Shown piece after piece: positions 7,725 through 15,848 of a stretch of 64,000 bases of DNA. A model generated the notes under the pieces. It was not told the origin of the DNA and did no database searches. It saw only the letters and a list, made by a program, of their open reading frames with translations. The stretch spans positions 43,145 to 107,144 of the forward strand of contig NZ_JBITLV010000009.1 in the NCBI RefSeq assembly GCF_044465595.1, written 5' to 3'. Origin of the DNA: Spongisporangium articulatum. Its GTDB lineage: Bacteria; Actinomycetota; Actinomycetes; Actinomycetales; Kineosporiaceae. Position 1 is the stretch's first letter; the number at the start of each line of letters is the position of its first letter. The position numbers were made by a program, and so were the translations under genes.

Positions 7725-8977
7725 AGCGCCTCTTTCGCGAGGTTGCAGGCCTGGCACAACCCCTGCCCGTTGACCGCGGACGTCGAACCACCCCGGGCAT
7801 GCGGGTGCACGTGGTCGATCTGCCGGATCGGCGCATCGCACCACGGCGTCCGGCAGTACTGGTCTCGGGCCACGATGAACCGGCGCAAGCCCGGCGGGAA
7901 GGTCCGCGACCTGCCTTCCATCTGGACGAGTTCCCCGGTCTCGGGCCTCCCCCACAGCCGCCTGACCTGTCGTGCGACGTGTTGATCGGGCGGATCGGCC
8001 AGGGCCCGGGCCAGCGGCGCCGGGATGGGACCGTAGCCGTGCACATGTGCCGGCTCGTCGGTGACACCGGTGAGCGCCCGATCCGAGATGACCAACTGCA
8101 CCTCCACCGGAATCGACTCCGGCGTCTCAGTTCCCAGAACCCGGGCCACGAGCGTGTCGGCCATGACCTGGCCTCGGCCCCGCTCGTCCCGCGCATCGGC
8201 CGTCGCCGAGTCGGCGACCCGCGCCAACGCCGCGTAGACGGCCACGCCTTCGGCCACCGGCAGCGTCGCCGTGACCACCGTCATGCAGTCGGGCGCCGGA
8301 CGGATCGTGACCCGCCGACCCACCTCGGCGTTCTTGGCCCGCTTGTAGGCGAGGCCCGGCTCGAGACGCTGCCCGATGCGCCGGGCCTCCCGCTCGACGC
8401 CGGCGTCACCCAGCCCCTCGATGCGGTGCGCGAGTTCCTCGTCGAGGTCGGCGCGCGACTCCCGCGACAACAGGGCCGTCTCCCGCACGACGAGGGTGGC
8501 CCGCCACTGACTCGTGCGCCCCTGCTCGAGAGCTGCGAGCGTGTGCGGCAACTCGTCGACCAGGCAACGCGCCACCCCGACCAGGCGCGACGCCTTGTGC
8601 GGTGAAACGTGCAAAGCCTCGGCGACTCTCGCGTTCACCGCCCGACGCGCCTCGCGGTCCGGCTGCCCCGCCGCCCGGCGCCGGTCACGCACCGAGGCGT
8701 CGTAACCGGCCATCACCCGCGCCTGCACGGCCGCGACGGCAGCGCTCACCTGCTCCAACTGACCGAGCACCGCCAGCCGCTCGGCATCGTCCGACGGCAG
8801 GACCGAACCGGTCAGCCAGCCGACGAAACCCTGCAACTGCTCGACGGTCACGAAGTCGGGAACCGGCTCGGGCTCCGGCAGGTCCGCCGAGTCGAACGAG
8901 ATCATGAGGTTCTCGGGCAGGTCCAACGCACGCAGGAGCGCGACCACGTTCGGGTCCTCCACGTCCGCCAACGGCAT
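7709..8977 (-). CDS. DUF222 / HNH endonuclease of the 13E12 repeat family
   Basis: 422 residues from the ATG at 8977. A long helical DUF222 region (about 70-330) has the family's RVAEALHVSPHKASRLVGVA and QVMADTLVARVLG segments. A C-terminal HNH nuclease motif follows: RDQYCRTPWCDAPIRQIDHV, then HARGGSTSAVNGQGLCQACN, with two Cys pairs for zinc and the catalytic His after Asp. M. tuberculosis 13E12 proteins share this layout, and several are reported LexA-regulated; an SOS-like box lies upstream here too. A run of 12 G separates box and start codon. An upstream in-frame ATG exists, but its reading would pass through the SOS box, so it is less likely. DNA cleavage in vivo is unproven for the family. 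Confidence 0.87.
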   Translation of the reverse strand: MPLADVEDPNVVALLRALDLPENLMISFDSADLPEPEPVPDFVTVEQLQGFVGWLTGSVLPSDDAERLAVLGQLEQVSAAVAAVQARVMAGYDASVRDRRRAAGQPDREARRAVNARVAEALHVSPHKASRLVGVARCLVDELPHTLAALEQGRTSQWRATLVVRETALLSRESRADLDEELAHRIEGLGDAGVEREARRIGQRLEPGLAYKRAKNAEVGRRVTIRPAPDCMTVVTATLPVAEGVAVYAALARVADSATADARDERGRGQVMADTLVARVLGTETPESIPVEVQLVISDRALTGVTDEPAHVHGYGPIPAPLARALADPPDQHVARQVRRLWGRPETGELVQMEGRSRTFPPGLRRFIVARDQYCRTPWCDAPIRQIDHVHPHARGGSTSAVNGQGLCQACNLAKEALQLVS

Positions 8978-8983
8978 GCTCGT

Positions 8984-8995
8984 CCCCCCCCCCCC
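8984..8995. repeat. Homopolymer of 12 C (12 G on the coding strand) before the HNH gene start
   Basis: Twelve consecutive C on the plus strand, i.e. G12 on the coding strand, end 6 bases before the ATG of the HNH gene. The tract lies where the ribosome site would be and between a possible -10 (TACATC) and the start codon. Runs this long are prone to slippage during replication and sequencing, so its length may vary between cells or be an assembly error. Confidence 0.9.
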
Positions 8996-9002
8996 GATGA
9001 TG

Positions 9003-9018
9003 TAGAACACTTGTTCGA
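9003..9018 (-). promoter_or_regulatory. LexA-like SOS box upstream of the HNH gene
   Basis: TAGAACACTTGTTCGA matches the mycobacterial SOS consensus TCGAACnnnnGTTCGA at 11 of the 12 fixed positions. On the coding strand it is followed directly by TACATC, a plausible -10 element, so LexA binding would block transcription. Genes of the 13E12 family in M. tuberculosis are reported to carry SOS boxes, which supports the assignment. Confidence 0.7.
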
Positions 9019-9090
9019 TCCACATCAATCGTGGCACACCGGGCCGCCACCTACAAGCCCCGAAAACATCTGTGGATGAAAGCTTCTCCG

Positions 9091-9645
9091 CTAGATCCAA
9101 TCGTCGGGGTGCGACCAGCTGAACCATGGCTCGGGCCCGGCGGGCGCCACCTCGGTGGACGTGTAGCGGCCCCGGTGGAACAGCAGCGGACGCCGGTCTC
9201 CGGCCCCGCCCAGCCGGGCCACCCGGGCCAGCACGACGTAGTGGTCGCCGGCCTCGGTGACCGACTCGACGTCGGCCTCGACCCAGGTCAGGGCGTCGGT
9301 GAGGACGGGCGCCCCGCCCGGGGACGGCGTCCAGCCGACCCCCTCGAACTTGTCGGGCCCACCGCGCCCGAACCGGGCGCTCACCTCGGCCTGGTCCCAG
9401 GCCAGGACGTTGGCGACGAACCGGCCCGCCCGCTCGATCGCGGGCCAGGTGCGCGAACCCCTCGTCGGGCAGAACAGGACGAGCGGCGGGTCCAGCGACA
9501 CCGCGGCGAACGCCTGGCAGGCGAACCCGGCCAGCTCGTCGCCGTCCCGGGCGGTGATCACGGTGACGCCCGTGCAGAAGTGACCCAGCACCTCGCGGAA
9601 CGTCCCCGACGAGACCGCCCGCCCCACAACGGGTTGCACGCTCAC
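9091..9645 (-). CDS. hsaB: Flavin reductase of the 3-HSA hydroxylase system (HsaB)
   Basis: 184 residues of the flavin reductase/FMN-binding split-barrel family: FREVLGHFCTGVTVITAR at the N-terminus, GFACQAFAAVSLDPPLVLFC, and the C-terminal LLFHRGRYTS. HsaB supplies reduced flavin to HsaA, which hydroxylates 3-HSA during ring A degradation. The GTG at 9645 overlaps the hsaC stop in GTGA. It is the last gene of the hsaA-hsaD-hsaC-hsaB operon, the same order as Rv3570c-Rv3567c. Family and context agree. Confidence 0.92.
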   Translation of the reverse strand: MSVQPVVGRAVSSGTFREVLGHFCTGVTVITARDGDELAGFACQAFAAVSLDPPLVLFCPTRGSRTWPAIERAGRFVANVLAWDQAEVSARFGRGGPDKFEGVGWTPSPGGAPVLTDALTWVEADVESVTEAGDHYVVLARVARLGGAGDRRPLLFHRGRYTSTEVAPAGPEPWFSWSHPDDWI

Positions 9646-10541
9646 TGGAAGCCGACGCTGAAGTCGTGGCCCCACAGGCTGACCGCGGTGCTCTCCCGGG
9701 CGATCCAGTCGTCGTCCTCCACGGTCCGCCCCTCGGTGCCGAACTCGACGTCGAAGCCGCCCGGCGTCTTCATGTAGAACGACAGCATCAGATCGTTGAC
9801 GTGCCGCCCGAGAGTGGCCGACATGGGCACCTTGTGGCGGCGCGCGCGGTCGAGCGCGAGCCCGACGTCGTCGGCCTCCTCGACCTCGACCATCAGGTGC
9901 ACGATGCCGCTGGGCGTCGGCATGGGCAGGAACGCGAGCGAGTGGTGCCGCGGGTTGCACCCGAAGAACCGCAACCACGCGGGTTTTCCGCCCGGCTCCC
10001 GGCCGACGGCCTCCGGGGGCAGACGCATCGAGTCGCGCAACCGGAACCCGAGGACGTCGCGGTAGAAGTGCAGCGCCTCCTCGTCGTCCCGGGTGGAGAG
10101 CACGACGTGCCCGAGCCCCTGCTCACCCGTGACGAACCGGTGCCCGTACGGGCTGACCACGCGGCGGTGCTGCAGCGCGACCCCGTGGAAGACCTCGAGC
10201 GTGTTGCCCGAAGGGTCCTCGAAGATGACGACCCGGCCGACCTTCCGCTCGGCGCACTCCTCGGGAGTGCCCTCCTTCCAGGGCACCCCGGCCTGCTCGA
10301 GCCGGCGGACGACGTCGGCCAGGCCGGCCTCGTGCTCCGCCTCCCAGCCGGAGGCCACGAGCGCGTCCTTCTCCCCCGGCACGATCACCAGGCGAGCCGG
10401 GAAGTCGTCCATCCGCAGGTACAGGGCGCCCTCGACGGTGCCCTTCCCCTCGACCATGCCCAGCACCTTGAGGCCGTACGTTCGCCAGGCGTCCATGTCG
10501 GTTGCCGAGACACGGAGGTACCCCAGGGAGCGGATGCTCAT
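9642..10541 (-). CDS. hsaC: Extradiol dioxygenase cleaving 3,4-DHSA (HsaC)
   Basis: 299 residues, the usual HsaC length. It is a two-domain vicinal-oxygen-chelate protein; the C-terminal domain carries the Fe(II) ligands His145 (GLGHVVL), His215 (GIVHLMV) and Glu266 (FDVEFG), at the positions known for BphC and HsaC enzymes. HsaC opens the catechol ring A of 3,4-DHSA between C4 and C5 to give 4,9-DSHA. It sits between hsaD and hsaB and is translationally coupled to both (ATGA with hsaD, GTGA with hsaB). The ATG at 10541 gives the expected start MSIRSLGYLRV. All catalytic residues are present. Confidence 0.96.
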   Translation of the reverse strand: MSIRSLGYLRVSATDMDAWRTYGLKVLGMVEGKGTVEGALYLRMDDFPARLVIVPGEKDALVASGWEAEHEAGLADVVRRLEQAGVPWKEGTPEECAERKVGRVVIFEDPSGNTLEVFHGVALQHRRVVSPYGHRFVTGEQGLGHVVLSTRDDEEALHFYRDVLGFRLRDSMRLPPEAVGREPGGKPAWLRFFGCNPRHHSLAFLPMPTPSGIVHLMVEVEEADDVGLALDRARRHKVPMSATLGRHVNDLMLSFYMKTPGGFDVEFGTEGRTVEDDDWIARESTAVSLWGHDFSVGFQ

Positions 10542-11437
10542 CGGGTACCCCCCTCGGCCAGGAAGTCACGGGTCAATCTGTTGAACTCCTCGAACCGCTC
10601 GACCTGGACCCAGTGCCCGCAGCGCGGGAACACGTGCAGCTGGGCGTTCTGCAGCAGCTTCAGCGCGACCAGGGCCCCGTCGAGCGGGTTGACCCGGTCC
10701 TCCCGGCCCCACAGCAGCAGCGTGTGGTGGCGCAGCCGGAACGCGTCCCGCCAGAGCATGCCGTCGACGAAATCGTCCGGCCGGAAGAACGATTCGCCCA
10801 TCGCCGCCATCGCCGCCAGCGACTCGGAGGTGCTGGCCACCGCGAACCGCTCGGCGACCAGCTCGTCGGTGATCATCGACTGGTCGTAGACCAGCGCGCG
10901 CAGGAAGTCCCGCAACCGTTCGGGACTCGGCCCGGGCGGGGCCGCGAACCGGGACAGCCGGCGCACGCCCTCCGTCGGGTCGGCCGAGAACACGTTCAGC
11001 CCCAACCCGCCCGGGGCCATCAGCACGAGGCGCCCGACCCGCTTCGGGTACTCCAGTGCGAACCGCACGGCTGTGCCGCCACCGAGGGAATTGCCCACCA
11101 GGTGGACCTTCTCGAGGCCCAGCGCGTCGAGCAGCCCGGCCAGCGCGTCGGCGCTGAACCGGAAGTACTGGCCGTGCTCGGTCGGCTTGTCGGACGCGCC
11201 GAACCCGGGCTGGTCGACGGCCAGGGTGCGGAAGGTGCGGCCCAGTTCGACGATGTTGCGGCCGAAGTTGCTCCAGGCCGACGCGCCCGGGCCGCCGCCG
11301 TGCAGCAGGACGACGGGCAGATGGTCCGTCTGTTCAGGCCCGGCTTCGTGGACGTTGAGCGTCAGCCCTCGGCCCGGGCCTTCGGCCGCCGTCGTCACGA
11401 GCCGGCCCGCGCGCGTGTCCGTCGTCGGGGCGCTCAT
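10538..11437 (-). CDS. hsaD: Meta-cleavage product hydrolase, 4,9-DSHA hydrolase (HsaD)
   Basis: 299 residues of the alpha/beta-hydrolase fold. The oxyanion segment is LLHGGGPGASAW, and the triad is Ser117 (GNSLGG), Asp247 (GREDRVNP) and His275 (RCGHWV). HsaD hydrolyses the carbon-carbon bond of 4,9-DSHA, giving HIP (the C/D-ring acid) and 2-hydroxyhexa-2,4-dienoate. HIP then feeds the FadD3/Ipd pathway encoded further right in this window. The start codon shares bases with the hsaA stop (TGATG). The HsaEFG enzymes for the dienoate are not in the window. Confidence 0.96.
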   Translation of the reverse strand: MSAPTTDTRAGRLVTTAAEGPGRGLTLNVHEAGPEQTDHLPVVLLHGGGPGASAWSNFGRNIVELGRTFRTLAVDQPGFGASDKPTEHGQYFRFSADALAGLLDALGLEKVHLVGNSLGGGTAVRFALEYPKRVGRLVLMAPGGLGLNVFSADPTEGVRRLSRFAAPPGPSPERLRDFLRALVYDQSMITDELVAERFAVASTSESLAAMAAMGESFFRPDDFVDGMLWRDAFRLRHHTLLLWGREDRVNPLDGALVALKLLQNAQLHVFPRCGHWVQVERFEEFNRLTRDFLAEGGTR

Positions 11438-12666
11438 CAGAACAGCCCGTCCCGGACCTCGACGCCGAACTCGTACTTGCCGAACATCACCAGCGTGCGC
11501 TCGAGGTCGTTGGCCGCGTGCGCCCGGGCGGCGTGCGCGTCGCGCCAGTACCGCGAGATCGGGGCCGACGTGTTGATCGCCTTGCCGCCCGCGCTCTCGA
11601 ACAGCTTGTCCACGGCCGCGATCACCCGGGCGCTGCCCATCACCTGGTCGCGGCGGGCCCGCAGCCGCATGGCCAGTGGGATCTTCTCACCGGCCCCGGC
11701 CAGCGCGTACTCCTCGCCCAGGTTGCGGGCCAGCTGCAGCCACGTCGCGTCGATGTCCCCGGCCGCCTCGGCGACCCGGACCTGGGCGAACTGGTCCTGG
11801 GCGGCCTTCTCCCCGACGTAGGACGCCCGGACCCGCTCGCGCGTGTAGCCGACGTAGGAGTCGTAGGCCCCGCGGGCCATCCCGATCAGCGGGGCCGTGA
11901 TCGCGTAGGGATGCACGGTGCCGTAGGGCAGCCGGAACAGCGGGCCGTCGTTGATCTCCTGCCCGGGGCAGACGCACCGGGCGGTGTGCTGCATGCTCAG
12001 CGTCCGGTGCTCGGGCACGAACACGTCGTCCACCACGATGTCGTTGCTGCCGGTGCCGCGCAGCCCGACCGTGTCCCAGACGTCCTCGATCGTGTAGTCG
12101 GCCCGCGGCAGCAGGAAGGTGCGGAAGTCGACGGGCCGCCCGTCCTCGCCGAGCACCAGGCCGCCGAGCAGGTTCCAGGCCCCGTGGTCGGAGCCGGAGG
12201 AGAAGCTCCACCGGCCGCTGAACCGGAAGCCACCCTCGACGGGCGTGGCCTTGCCGACCGGGGCGTAGGACGACGAGATCACCACGTCGGGCCCCTCACC
12301 CCATACGTCGCGCTGGGCCTGCTCGGCGAACAGCCCGATGTGCCAGGGGTGCACGCCCAGGACCGACGTCACCCAGCCCGTCGAGCCGCACGCCGCGGCG
12401 ATCGTGGCGACCGCCTCGTAGAACGTGACCGGGTTCGCCTCGAGGCCGCCGAACCGCACCGGCTGGAGCAGCCGCAGCACCCCGGCCTCCCGCAGCTCGT
12501 CGATCGTCTCGGCCGGCACCCGGCGCGCCGCCTCGGCCTCGGAGACCCGGGACCGGATGCCCGGCAGGAGGTCCTGGACCGCCGCGAGGACCTTGTCCTC
12601 CGCGTCCCTGTCCGTCGTGGCGCCCGTCGCGTCCACCATCACCCACGGCTCCGTCCCGGCCCTCAT
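11437..12666 (-). CDS. hsaA: 3-HSA 4-hydroxylase oxygenase subunit (HsaA)
   Basis: About 409 residues of the acyl-CoA dehydrogenase-like flavin monooxygenase family: ETIDELREAGVLRLLQPVRF, AACGSTGWVTSVLGVHPWH, the FSGRWSFSSGSDHG loop and C-terminal AINTSAPISRYWRDAHAAR. HsaA uses reduced flavin from HsaB to hydroxylate 3-HSA. It heads the hsaADCB operon. The ATG at 12666 lies only 6 bases from a KstR-type palindrome, which would suit a leaderless transcript; the ATG at 12639 is an alternative with a weak GGAG upstream. It diverges from the kshB unit, as Rv3570c and Rv3571 do in M. tuberculosis. Confidence 0.95.
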   Translation of the reverse strand: MRAGTEPWVMVDATGATTDRDAEDKVLAAVQDLLPGIRSRVSEAEAARRVPAETIDELREAGVLRLLQPVRFGGLEANPVTFYEAVATIAAACGSTGWVTSVLGVHPWHIGLFAEQAQRDVWGEGPDVVISSSYAPVGKATPVEGGFRFSGRWSFSSGSDHGAWNLLGGLVLGEDGRPVDFRTFLLPRADYTIEDVWDTVGLRGTGSNDIVVDDVFVPEHRTLSMQHTARCVCPGQEINDGPLFRLPYGTVHPYAITAPLIGMARGAYDSYVGYTRERVRASYVGEKAAQDQFAQVRVAEAAGDIDATWLQLARNLGEEYALAGAGEKIPLAMRLRARRDQVMGSARVIAAVDKLFESAGGKAINTSAPISRYWRDAHAARAHAANDLERTLVMFGKYEFGVEVRDGLF

Positions 12667-12672
12667 CGGCCC

Positions 12673-12686
12673 TAGAACTCGTTCTG
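12673..12686. promoter_or_regulatory. KstR-type operator between hsaA and the kshB operon
   Basis: TAGAACTCGTTCTG fits the KstR motif TnnAACnnGTTnnA except for the last base. It sits 6 bases before the hsaA ATG at 12666. To its right, ACTAGATTCTATATT (about 12707-12721) contains -10-like TATATT for the plus-strand unit and TAGAAT for the minus strand. One operator may therefore serve both directions. Confidence 0.7.
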
Positions 12687-12751
12687 GTCAAGACGGCTAG
12701 ACTATAACTAGATTCTATATTGCACTAGCACTCGCGACGAAGGAGGGACCC

Positions 12752-13051
12752 GTGCCGCAGCCTCCCGCACCGACGGGTGACCGTCCGTCGTGGACCGACC
12801 GAGAGGATCAACTCCAGGCCGGTTTTCGCGAGATCGCCTGCACCGGCTGCGACACCCGCGTCCTGGTCCGCAAGATGCATCCGGCCCAGACCAGCACGCA
12901 ATGGCACGGCGGGGTCGCGTGCGAGTTCCTGCAGCGGGACGCCTACGGCACTCCGGCCGAACGCTGCCCCGTGCTGACCGCCGCGATCGACGCCGCCGTG
13001 TCCGCCGGCACCCTCCCCACGGAGCCCACCGAATCGAGGGAGCAGGCGTGA
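12752..13051 (+). CDS. Small CxxC protein upstream of kshB, function unknown
   Basis: 99 residues from a GTG with a good ribosome site (AAGGAGGG) 5 bases upstream. The core reads IACTGCDTRVLVRKMHPAQT then WHGGVACEF, with a CxxC pair, two His and further Cys residues, suggesting zinc or redox chemistry. The stop overlaps the kshB start in GTGA, so the two proteins are made together. KshB is an iron-sulfur flavoprotein, so a role in its assembly, electron transfer or protection is conceivable, but this is inference. I do not recognise a named family. In M. tuberculosis kshB directly neighbours hsaA without an obvious equivalent between them. Confidence 0.75.
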   Translation: MPQPPAPTGDRPSWTDREDQLQAGFREIACTGCDTRVLVRKMHPAQTSTQWHGGVACEFLQRDAYGTPAERCPVLTAAIDAAVSAGTLPTEPTESREQA

Positions 13052-14169
13052 GCCGCATCCGCCGGGTGCGGGTGGCCGCGGTCAAGGCCGAGACCGCCGA
13101 CGCGCGCTCGGTGACCTTCGACGTGGAGCCCGGGGACGCCCGCTGGTTCCGGGCCCGGCCCGGGCAGTTCCTCACCGTCCGGGTGCCGGTCGGCGACGGC
13201 GACCGGCGGGTGGCCCGCTGCTACTCGCTGTCCAACGGCCCGGACGACGACCCCACCATCACCGTGAAACGCGCCGGGCCCGGGTCGGCCTGGATCTGCG
13301 ACGAGCTGCGCCCCGGGGACGAACTCGAACTCCTTCCTCCCGCGGGCCGTTTCACACCCCGCTCCCCCGACACGGACCTGCTGCTCGTGGCGGCCGGCAG
13401 CGGCATCACCCCCGTCATGTCCATCCTGCGCTGGGTGCTCGGCACCGGCTACGGGCACGTCGCCCTGCTCTACGCCAACCGCGACGCCGAGGCGGTCATC
13501 TTCGAGCGCCAGCTGCGGCTGCTCGACGTCCGGCACCCCGGGCGGCTCAGCGTCACGCACTGGCTGGAGAGCGAGCGCGGGCTGCCCACCGCCGAGGCGC
13601 TCGCGCCGTTGCTGGGCCCGTACGCCGAGCGCGAGACCTATCTCTGCGGGCCGGAACCGTTCATGGCCGCGGTCGAAGCGGCGCAGGCGTCGCTCGGCGG
13701 TCAGCGGAACGGGCAGTTGGGTCGCCTGCACGTCGAGCGCTACGAGTCGTTGACCGAGGACCCGTTCGTGGCCGCCGCCCGGGCCGACGCCGAGGACGAA
13801 CGCCACGCCGCCGAACGCGCGACGACCCCCGACGAACCCGCCGAGGTCAAGGAGGAGCCGGCGGACGACGTCCCGCCCGAGAGCACCGCCGGCGCCACCG
13901 TCGTCGAGGTCGAGTTCGACGGCGACAAGCACCGGCTCCCCTGGACGCCCGGCCGGCCGTTGCTCGAGGTGTTGGAGGCCGCCGGCATCGCGGCTCCGTT
14001 CTCGTGCCGCGAGGGCAACTGCGGCGCCTGCGCCTGCCTGGTGCTGGAGGGCCGGATGACCATGCGCCGCAACGAGACCCTCACCCCCGAGGACCTGGCC
14101 GACGGTTACGTGCTCGCCTGCCAGGCCGACCCCGACGCCCCGCTCGTGCGGGTCAGCTACGACGAGTGA
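13048..14169 (+). CDS. kshB: 3-ketosteroid 9-alpha-hydroxylase reductase component (KshB)
   Basis: 373 residues: an FAD domain (RCYSLSNGP at 58-65), an NAD domain (AAGSGITPVMSIL near 116-127, YLCGPEPFM near 198-206), an acidic linker about 240-283, and a C-terminal plant-type [2Fe-2S] domain with Cys320, 325, 328 and 358. KshB passes electrons from NADH to the Rieske oxygenase KshA, which 9-alpha-hydroxylates androstenedione or androstadienedione so that ring B opens. KshA is not in this window. The GTG start overlaps the small CxxC gene. It is slightly longer than Rv3571 (358 aa), mostly through the linker. Confidence 0.95.
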   Translation: MSRIRRVRVAAVKAETADARSVTFDVEPGDARWFRARPGQFLTVRVPVGDGDRRVARCYSLSNGPDDDPTITVKRAGPGSAWICDELRPGDELELLPPAGRFTPRSPDTDLLLVAAGSGITPVMSILRWVLGTGYGHVALLYANRDAEAVIFERQLRLLDVRHPGRLSVTHWLESERGLPTAEALAPLLGPYAERETYLCGPEPFMAAVEAAQASLGGQRNGQLGRLHVERYESLTEDPFVAAARADAEDERHAAERATTPDEPAEVKEEPADDVPPESTAGATVVEVEFDGDKHRLPWTPGRPLLEVLEAAGIAAPFSCREGNCGACACLVLEGRMTMRRNETLTPEDLADGYVLACQADPDAPLVRVSYDE

Positions 14170-14198
14170 GGCCGACCATGGAGCAGCGAGGACCAACG

Positions 14199-15848
14199 AT
14201 GAACGAACCAGATGTCGTGGTGGCCGGTACGGGCGCGGCCGGGATGATGGCGGCGATCACCGCCGCCCATCACGGCCTGCGGGTCCTGCTGGTGGAGAAG
14301 GACGCCCACTTCGGCGGCTCCACGGCCCGCTCCGGCGGGGGCGTCTGGATCCCCGGGAACACCCGGCTGCGCGCGGCCGGCGCCGACACCGACGCCGAGG
14401 CGGCCCGCACGTACCTGCGGCACATCGTCGACGGGGCCAGCGCCCCCGAACTGCAGGACGCGTACCTGCGGCACGGCCCGGCCGCCCTCGACCTGCTGCT
14501 CTCGCAGACCCCGATGCGGATGAACTGGGTCCGCGGCTACAGCGACTACTACCCCGAGGCGCCCGGGGGCCGGCCCGAGGGCCGCTCGATCGAACCGGCC
14601 CCGTTCGACGGCCGGCTGCTCGGGGAGGACCGGGCCCTGCTGAACCCGCCGTACATGTCGGCCGGGCTGGGCATCGCGATCACGCAGGCCGACTACCGCT
14701 GGCTGAACCTCGTCGCCCGGCACCCACGCGGTCTGCTCACCGCGCTGCGGGTCGGGGCCCGGTCGTGGTTCGCGAAGGTGCGCGGGCGCGAACCGCTCAC
14801 CCTCGGTCAGGCGCTGGCCGCGGGTATGTGGCTGGCCGTGCGCCGGGCCGGCATCGACGTCTGGCTCGACTCCCCGATCACCGGGCTGGAGGTGGACGAC
14901 GCGGGCGTGCGTGTCCGGGTCGCACACGGCGGCGCCGAGGTCACCCTCCGCCCCGGACGCGGCGTCGTCCTGGCCGCCGGCGGGTTCGAGCGGAACCAGG
15001 CCATGCGCGAGGAGTTCGGGCCGACACCGATCAACGCCGAGTGGTCGGTGGGGGCCACGGCCAACACGGGTGACGCCATCGCGCTGGGCCGCGCGCTCGG
15101 CGCCGAGGTGGCGTTGATGGACGACGCCTGGTGGGCCCCGTCCCTGCCGTTGCCCCGCGGGCCGGTGTTCCTGCTGGCCGAGCGGTCGCTGCCCGGCAGC
15201 CTGCTGGTCAACGCGGCCGGCGACCGGTTCACCAACGAGGCCGCGCCGTACGTGGACGCCGTGCACGCGATGTACGCCGCGCACACCGAGGAGACCCCCG
15301 CCGTGCCGGCCTGGCTGATCTTCGACCAGCGCTACCGCGACCGGTACCTGTTCGCCGGAAAGGGCCCCCGGCAGGGCTTCTCGTCGAAGTGGTACCGCAG
15401 CGGCGCGCTGCACAAGGCCGACACCCTGGAGAAGCTGGGCGCCGGGATCGGCGTGCCCGGTGACGCACTGGCCGCCACCGTGGCCCGGTTCAACACGTTC
15501 GCCGACGCCGGGGTCGACGCCGACTACCACCGCGGCGAGTCGGCCTACGACCGCTACTACGGCGACCCGCGCAACCGGCCCAACCCGTGCCTGGCCGCGC
15601 TGGTCAAGCCGCCGTTCTACGCGGCCCGGATCGTGCCCGGCGACCTCGGCACCAAGGGCGGACTGGTCACGGACGAGCGGGCCCGGGTGCTGCGCGCCGA
15701 CGGGACGGCGATCCCCGGCCTCTACGCGGCGGGCAACACGAGCGCGCTGGTGATGGGCCGCACCTATGCAGGGCCCGGTGCGACCCTCGGGCCGGCCATC
15801 ACGTTCGGCTACCTGGCGGCGCTGGACCTGGCGGGCGTCACTCCCTAG
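14199..15848 (+). CDS. kstD: 3-ketosteroid delta-1-dehydrogenase type flavoprotein (KstD)
   Basis: 549 residues, FAD-dependent. The N-terminal dinucleotide fold is DVVVAGTGAAGMMAAITAA, followed by the GGSTARSGGGVWIP loop. Tyrosines in WVRGYSDYYPEAPGG (near 114-118) and the C-terminal TYAGPGATLGPAITFGY correspond to KstD active-site segments. KstD introduces the C1-C2 double bond in ring A of 3-ketosteroids, the partner step to KshAB. The ATG at 14199 follows a GCGAGGA-like ribosome site; the ATG at 14178 would add seven residues. It lies 29 bases after kshB, so it is probably co-transcribed. Its stop interlocks with the convergent ltp2 stop in a shared CTAG. Delta-1 versus delta-4 (5-alpha) specificity cannot be settled from sequence. 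Confidence 0.88.
   Translation: MNEPDVVVAGTGAAGMMAAITAAHHGLRVLLVEKDAHFGGSTARSGGGVWIPGNTRLRAAGADTDAEAARTYLRHIVDGASAPELQDAYLRHGPAALDLLLSQTPMRMNWVRGYSDYYPEAPGGRPEGRSIEPAPFDGRLLGEDRALLNPPYMSAGLGIAITQADYRWLNLVARHPRGLLTALRVGARSWFAKVRGREPLTLGQALAAGMWLAVRRAGIDVWLDSPITGLEVDDAGVRVRVAHGGAEVTLRPGRGVVLAAGGFERNQAMREEFGPTPINAEWSVGATANTGDAIALGRALGAEVALMDDAWWAPSLPLPRGPVFLLAERSLPGSLLVNAAGDRFTNEAAPYVDAVHAMYAAHTEETPAVPAWLIFDQRYRDRYLFAGKGPRQGFSSKWYRSGALHKADTLEKLGAGIGVPGDALAATVARFNTFADAGVDADYHRGESAYDRYYGDPRNRPNPCLAALVKPPFYAARIVPGDLGTKGGLVTDERARVLRADGTAIPGLYAAGNTSALVMGRTYAGPGATLGPAITFGYLAALDLAGVTP

Noticed and set aside
9003..9018. Palindrome before the HNH gene considered as a KstR site
   Set aside because: The spacing between AAC and GTT is four bases, not two, and flanks fit LexA; the gene is not a sterol gene.
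9019..9127. Upstream starts for the HNH protein
   Set aside because: The added residues have no family resemblance and the frame would cross the SOS box and promoter.
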